A stretch of 6,439 nt of DNA from Ardenticatenales bacterium. GTDB lineage: Bacteria > Chloroflexota > Anaerolineae > Ardenticatenales > Ardenticatenaceae. Location: NCBI GenBank assembly GCA_013812995.1, contig JACCSL010000152.1, positions 1 through 6,439 of the forward strand, in the 5' to 3' direction. Below the pieces are notes generated by a model. It searched no databases, had not been told where the DNA came from, and was given only the letters and a program-made list of their open reading frames with translations. Shown piece by piece: positions 1-6,100 of this stretch; positions within the stretch are counted from its first letter, which is position 1, and every line of letters begins with the position of its first letter. A program made the position numbers and the translations under genes.

Positions 1-132
1 AATAGTCGTCAACCCGTAGGCCGGTTGGGGCATCGACCGGTGGGCGAGAGGCGGTAAGTCGGGTTCGCCTGCGCGCCTTGTTTGAACCCAGAATCCCCCG
101 AGTTCTACTCGGGGGAGTATGTCAATGCCCTG
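1..132. other. Non-coding region downstream of nrdJ
   Basis: Besides the 94-116 hairpin, this stretch has two short imperfect inverted repeats: 21-27 with 34-40 (7 bp including one G-T pair) and 61-66 with 84-89 (GGGTTC/GAACCC). No ORF, tRNA or recognised riboswitch was found. It is too short to say what the next gene is. Confidence 0.5.
94..116 (-). terminator. Hairpin downstream of nrdJ, possible weak intrinsic terminator
   Basis: A perfect 9-bp inverted repeat (TCCCCCGAG / CTCGGGGGA on either strand) with a 5-base loop lies 16 bases past the TGA stop. On the minus strand it is followed by TTCTGGGTTC, so there is no real U-tract. It could end nrdJ transcription with help, or protect the 3' end of the message. 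The stem is certain; its function is inferred. Confidence 0.5.
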
Positions 133-3100
133 TCAGCACTCACTGTGGCCGCAGGAGTAGCATTTCTTACACCCCTCGATGCGGACGAAGGTGGAGTGGC
201 CGCACTCTGGGCAGAGGTCGGCGTTCATCGTAGAGGCGAGGAGTTCTAGCTGCTTGGGCTCGGGCTGCGCCTCGCCCAGAAGATAGCCAGCATCCTCGTC
301 GCGGTGCGCGGCCAGGTCCTCGCGCAGCACCTGGGCCAGCGCGTCGGGGAGGCTCGTCACGCGGTTCGCCCCAAAGCCAATGCTGCGCGACCCGCCGATG
401 CCCTCTAGTTGGCTGATGACCATCTCCAGCCGCTCGCTGGGGCTGATGTGGCTCGGCAGGCGGAGCACCAGGGAGATGAGCCGCCCGATGGCCTCGCTCA
501 TCGCCGCCCCCTCGGAGCCCACCTTGCCGACATTGGCAAAGACCTCGAAGGGCTGGTCGCCTCCATTGCGATTCACCGTGACGTACGCCTTGCCCACCGG
601 CGTATTGACGAAGTAGGTCGCACCCTTGAGACTGCGCGGGCGCGCGCGCTTGTGGTCGCCGCGATTGGTGTAGTTAGGGCTGACCTCCGGCGTGGGGGCG
701 ACTTCTGCCTTGATTTCCGGCTTCTTCTCCGCCTTGTCCTCTTCCTTGAGGTTCAGCACTTGCTCGTCGCGCGAGCCGTCGCGATAGATGGTGCCGCCCT
801 TGCAGCCCAGATCGTACATCATCTCGTACAGCTTCGCCGTCTGCTCGACGGTATAGTGGTTGGGCACGTTCGACGTATTGTGGTTACACAGCCCATTGGC
901 GATGAAGCTGTGAGAGCCGGGAACCGTCAGGTCAAAGACCTCGGCAAATCCGCGCTCAATCGCCTCGACTTCGACATAGAGGCAGCCGGGCTGGTCGTGC
1001 TCAAAGAATCGACTGGCATAGGCGCTGGTTGCATCGTCAAAGTAGCCATGTAGTCTAGCGGTCATCGCGCGATCCATGCGGTCTTTGCGGTTCAGGTTTG
1101 TTTTGGTTGTGTAGTATTCGGAGGTGCTTCCGCCATACAACCCTCTGAGAGACTTTCCAGATTCCTTTCTCAGGCTTTGAAGGGCGTCTGTCAGAGGACG
1201 GGGCATCAAGGTGGCGTAATTTGAGGGTTTAAGCAGTCGCCCCTCGTTCCGCCGACCTATGCGCTCGGTTTTCCAGACCTCCTCGAATTCGAGGAACGTT
1301 GCCAATATGTCCAACGCCTCGCCCGCCACGGTGAGCGCCCAGGCACGCTCAGCACTCCGGTGAATCCGTGAGAACACGCCGAAGTTGAGCAAAAGAATCT
1401 GTAGCTGTCGAATTAGCTCCCGGCTGGCCAGCCCGATTCCAAACATCCGCCCGTTCAGCGTCATATAGCCATCCAGCATGAGGCTGCGCAGGAACGCGGC
1501 AATCTCGTCGTGGCTGGCAGATAGAATGCAGGTCGGGATAATCTTGTTTTCCGCGCCCGCCAGCATTCCGAGGTCGTTAATGAGCCAATGGCACAGAGGG
1601 CGAGAATTCACCTGCAAGTTGTAGACGCTGTCGCGTCGTTTGTCCGAGCAGATGTGGCTTTCCAGCCCGAAGAGTTCCTTGAATAGAACTCCCACTCGCT
1701 CCAGCAAGTCTCGATCACTATTGGTAATCAATACCCCATTGCGATGTAGTGAGCCCTCTGAGGTGATGGAACCTAGTACAAAAGCCAGATCAATGGACAT
1801 GTGCGTTGGGAAGTCAATGCGCTTGGCGTTGGCTTTCCATTGGCCGCTGTAGGTAGGAAGGGGCTGGGCTCCTGGCCCAAACACCCGCTGCCCGCTGTAG
1901 AGAACCACGGTGTCGCCAATCAGGAGTTCGTCCATGCGAGCAAAACGAACGCTACCATCAGCATCAAGGCGGTGAATACGATGGTTGGGTGTGCCCTCAA
2001 TCTCGTATCCGTACGAGAGGGAGAGGCGGCGCGTCTCGCGCATCCCACCGTAGTAAAACGCCTCTGTTTTCTCTGCCCCTGTGGGCGTGACAACCTCAAT
2101 TTCCAGAGGCTCGAATTGATCCGGCTCACGCAGGTCGGATAGCTCCGCAATAGGAACAAGCCCTCGACTGGTCAGAACCAGCGTATCGCCTGTGACGCAC
2201 TTGCTGATGCTGCTGTCTATCCAGCGCTGCACCGCGGCCTGGACGCGCACATGGTCTTCCGGCGACAGGTCCATCGCTGTGACGAAGTAATCGGGCAGTG
2301 TCTGGCCGGGGTGCGCCTCGCGCCACTCGCGTACCACATCGACGACCTCCTCGTGTGTGCCGAGGCGGCTCTTGCGGAAGTAGCTCCAGAAGTAGTAGGG
2401 CTCGATTCCAGTCGAGGTGTTTACCATTGTTCCGGTCGTGTTGTGCGAGACAAAGCCATTGGCAATGTAGGTTTTGTTATCGGGCACAGAGAGATCGTAG
2501 GTGTCGCACATTCCATCTTCAATGGTGGCAACCTCGTCCAGGAAGATGTCCATCTCGGCAACCATCTCTTTGACGAACTGCTGGGTGAGATCGCCCTGCG
2601 GGTTGGCCCTCTCCCCCGGCCTTTGGCCGCCCCCTCTCCCCATCCGAGGAGAGGGGGTGAGATTTACTTGGCCCCTCTCCTCATAGGCGAGTTCTAATTC
2701 TGGTTCGATGATAATCTCCAGGTTGGCAGCACTTTGGCGCTTGCGCTCGCTGAGGAAGCCGATCTCTGCTACGAACTTCTCGCTCTCGCGACGGTTGAGA
2801 AGTCGCAACTCGTACCGCTGACGATTTCCATAGCGCTCGCCTGCTTCGGGCAAAGGTCGAATAGTGGATGCCATGCCGAGCGCAAGTAGTGCTACCTGCA
2901 CTTGACCAATCATGGCGAGCGAGGTTGACGTCAGGGTGATGGTGCCCCGGTGAACGCCACCGTCTGTCTCGAAGATGCCGCGCAGAAAGGCCACCACACA
3001 CTCCCGCCCGGCCTGAAGGATCTTCGCGGGAACAAAGGCCCCTGCCGCGCCCTCGCCATGATTGCCCTTGGGCTTGGCAAAGCCGTTGGCCTCGAAGAAG

Positions 3101-6100
3101 CGCGGAATGTAGCGACCATTCAGGCTCAGGGTCCAGCACCCGATGCGCTCCTCCACTGGAGTGTTGCGTTCTCCCCAGACACGCTGCAACAACACCTTGA
3201 CATGCTCCAGCAAATCGGGGTCTTCCTGAGCCACAATGATGTGGATTCCGCCCTTGTCCTTGAGGTAGCCATCGCCCATGTAGAGCCCCAGAAGTTCGGC
3301 CAACTCGGGCGTCATCTGCTCCGGTAACGTGCTTAGCGAGTTCACGCCCTGCTCTACCTGCAAGAGCGGGACGGATTCGCCCTCGCCCATCGTGTTTTTC
3401 TTCAGCACCACTCGCTCGCCGGGCTGTACCTCGTCCATGCGCCGCCAGAGATAGTTGCCCTGCTCATCCAGCACCCGAATACGGTGATTCGGGGTAGCGG
3501 TCAGCGTAAAGCCACGCGTGGTGGTAAGCGTCTTGACTGGCTGGTGACCATTGATATAAAAGTGAGAGGTGTCTCGTAGTCCCTCGTCCGTGTGAACCTG
3601 CTGGCGCAAGGGCTGCCACTGCTCGCCCTCGGGGTTGCCAAGGTCAACGATGGGGCGCAGCCCGGTCGCAGTGCTCACCAATGTATCGGGGGCGACGCAG
3701 CCCGTGGGCGCTACGGTCAGCAGCGTGACATTGCGGACGCCCTGTGAGCCAATCTTCTGGCGAATCTCCTCTGGCATACCCTGCATGAAGCCGCTCTGCA
3801 AGAACTTGTCGGGGACGAAGGCGGGGAAGGCTCCTTTCTCGGCGGCGAAGTCGGCGGAGGCGCTGTATGCCTCGGCGGCGATGAAGCGGAACAGCTCATC
3901 GAGGAAGGCATTGCCCTCCGCGCTGCCATAGCGCAGCTCCAGCCGGATCATCATCTCGGCCAGCCCCATGACGCCAAGGCCCACGCGGCGCTCGCTGAGC
4001 TGCTGCTTTGCGTTCTCCTCGAAGAAGTACGGGGTCGCGTCAATGACATCGTCCAGGAAGCGCGTTGCATAGCGCACCGTGCGGCCCAGCGTCGCCCAGT
4101 CCACCTTGCCCTCCGCCACGAATTGGGCAAGGTTCAGTGCGCCGAGGTTACATACGCCAAACGCTGGAAGTGCTTGTTCACCACAATCCAGAGAGACGTA
4201 TCCATTTGTCACCCAAGTGAGGGTATTTGGTTCATAAACATCAAAAACCTCCTCTTCTTTCTCAGTATCTTGAACGGATACCACCGTAGCTGTCCAGGTT
4301 CCACCTATGAAATGCCAATCCTCTGCTATTTCCTTTAGACGAGAGGCTTTTTCTGGATGACTTATGCCAATTTCGGAATAGAAGCGAGGAATGCCCTCAT
4401 TCATAATATGTACGGTAAATTTTTCGCCCGTTCCGTACATTGATCGACCGTCATATTCCAAGTCTGGCTCACGTTCGGTGCGATAAATACGTCCATGTAT
4501 CCCAAACTGCAGCAGCACAAGACGAACCTGTTGCGCCAATTCGTAAGAACTGGTGTGGAAGCGTAACATGGGATTATCTTGTTTACGAAGTACATCGCCA
4601 TCCGTACAGAAAAGTCCATCAAGCAACCCCGCCAAAAATTCCTTGTCCAGTACTAACATCTGCTCTGGAATGACTTTTTGTGGTGCTTTAAGGTTGGGTG
4701 TCAAACCCACTTTTGCCATGAGCGTCGCAAGTTTGTAACAATCCAAACCTATTGCTTCATGGGTCGCAACAGTACCATCAGGATAAGTGATATCTTTGCT
4801 TTGGACTCGTTTGGAGGTATGAATACCCACTCCCTCCAACAACGTAACAACCAGGTCGAGCCAATCCTGCTCCCGAGTACCAAATGCAATCTTACATTGA
4901 TAAGAGTGGCTAGAGCGGTTTTTGAGACAACGGAACGTTCCATCCCCGATAACTACCCCGATCAAGAAACCCATCTGTCGATCAAAGTCGTTGGTAAGAT
5001 TAAGCTGCCGTTTAGCAATGTACTCTACTGCCTCTTCAGGTAGTTGGTGACGAGGCCCAAAAGCATTGTCATTGGGGGAGACCAATACTTTATCTCCCTC
5101 TTCAAGCTCTGCCACAGACACCCATTCGTACTTTTTCTTTCTCACTACCTTGAGTTTGTGATCTTGTGTGCATTCCAGATACCCCCCATCAGAGAACTGA
5201 ACACGGTAGATACGCTGCACACCATTGTTGTATATCTTCTCAATAGGCTTTAGACCAGCAGGTGTCCTAATCCGCATTCCCACCTTTAGGTCTCGCGCTC
5301 GAATATATCCAGTTTCTGTGGAAACATAAGTATCTCCTGTCACACATGGATTGGTACTCACGAGCGGATTGAAGTAGAAGCTATTCGACTGCTTGTTGGA
5401 GCGCTCACGGAACCACAGGCCCGGCTCTGCGCTAGCCCATGCGCTCTCTATGATCTGGTTCCATATCTCGCGCGCCTTCACCGTCTTGTACTTGATGACC
5501 GGGTAGCCCGCCGCCTTCCACTTGTCGAGGTCCCCATCCCACAATTCGTCGTAGCTAGGAACGCTCGTATCCGGGAAGACGAGGTCCCAGTCGCCATCCT
5601 CCTTGAGACGTTCCATGAAGGTGTCGGAGATGCCCACGCTGATGTTGGCGTTGGTAATTTTGCCCATCTCCCGCTTGGAGTGGATGAATTCGATGACGTC
5701 GGGGTGCCAGTCATTGCAGATTATCATAAGGGCGCCGCGCCTGGATCCGCCCTGCTCGATGAGCCCGGTGACGAAGCTGTAGAGCGCGCCCCAGGAGACC
5801 GCGCCGCTGGAGCGCCCGTTGACGCCCTTAACGTAGCTGTAGCGCGGGCGCAGCGAGGAGACATTGATACCAACGCCGCCGCCCCTTGACATAATCTCCA
5901 TCATCTGCGAGAGCGTCTTGACGATGCCGCCGCGCGAGTCTTGGGGGCTAGGCACCACGTAGCAATTTGAGACCACGAGACCCGCTGAAACGAAGGAATG
6001 ATCTTCCTCGACTTCGATATCGAGCACATGGCCCGCGTATGCCTCGCTGGTAATGGTCTCGATCTTTCCCCAGCGCAGCCCGTCATGCTCAAAGTCGTAC

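Larger units (their letters stand above)
133..876 (-). other. nrdJ: NrdJ C-terminal extein segment (247 aa): barrel end, linker, TSCPD domain, Cys tail
   Basis: Begins Thr-Ser-Asn-Val-Pro-Asn, which with upstream SISK restores the conserved SISKT.N.P motif. The GCKGGTIYRDGSR motif at residues 24-36 of this segment ends the catalytic core of class II enzymes. A Lys/Glu/Pro-rich linker of about 40 residues follows (LNLKEEDKAEKKPEIK and on), probably disordered and able to let the C-terminal tail reach the active site. The TSCPD domain and zinc ribbon are listed separately. Confidence 0.9.

Noticed and set aside
1..92. tRNA-like look of the downstream region (GGTTCG and GTTTGAACCC)
   Set aside because: No seven-base acceptor stem and no properly paired T-arm could be built on either strand.
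409..1053. Plus-strand open frame of 214 codons opposite the nrdJ C-terminus
   Set aside because: It is antisense to the TSCPD/linker and intein 4 end in high-GC DNA. Its translation is Arg/Ala/Leu/Val-rich with no recognised motif; the opposite strand has clear family motifs.
2605..2682. Rho-independent terminator or CRISPR repeat
   Set aside because: The palindrome lies inside an open coding frame with no T-tract, and there are no regularly spaced unique spacers.
2251..2697. Plus-strand open frame of 148 codons opposite intein 3 and the 80-aa extein segment
   Set aside because: It crosses an intein-extein boundary that is well defined on the other strand, and has no recognisable domain; it is a shadow of nrdJ.
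4678..5043. Plus-strand open frame of 121 codons opposite intein 2
   Set aside because: It lies antisense to the endonuclease blocks of intein 2 and shows no domain, so it was not called a nested gene.
877..5346. Group I or II introns instead of inteins
   Set aside because: The interruptions keep the reading frame throughout and carry intein blocks A, B, F and G with Cys1 and terminal Asn/Asp; an intron would not need these.
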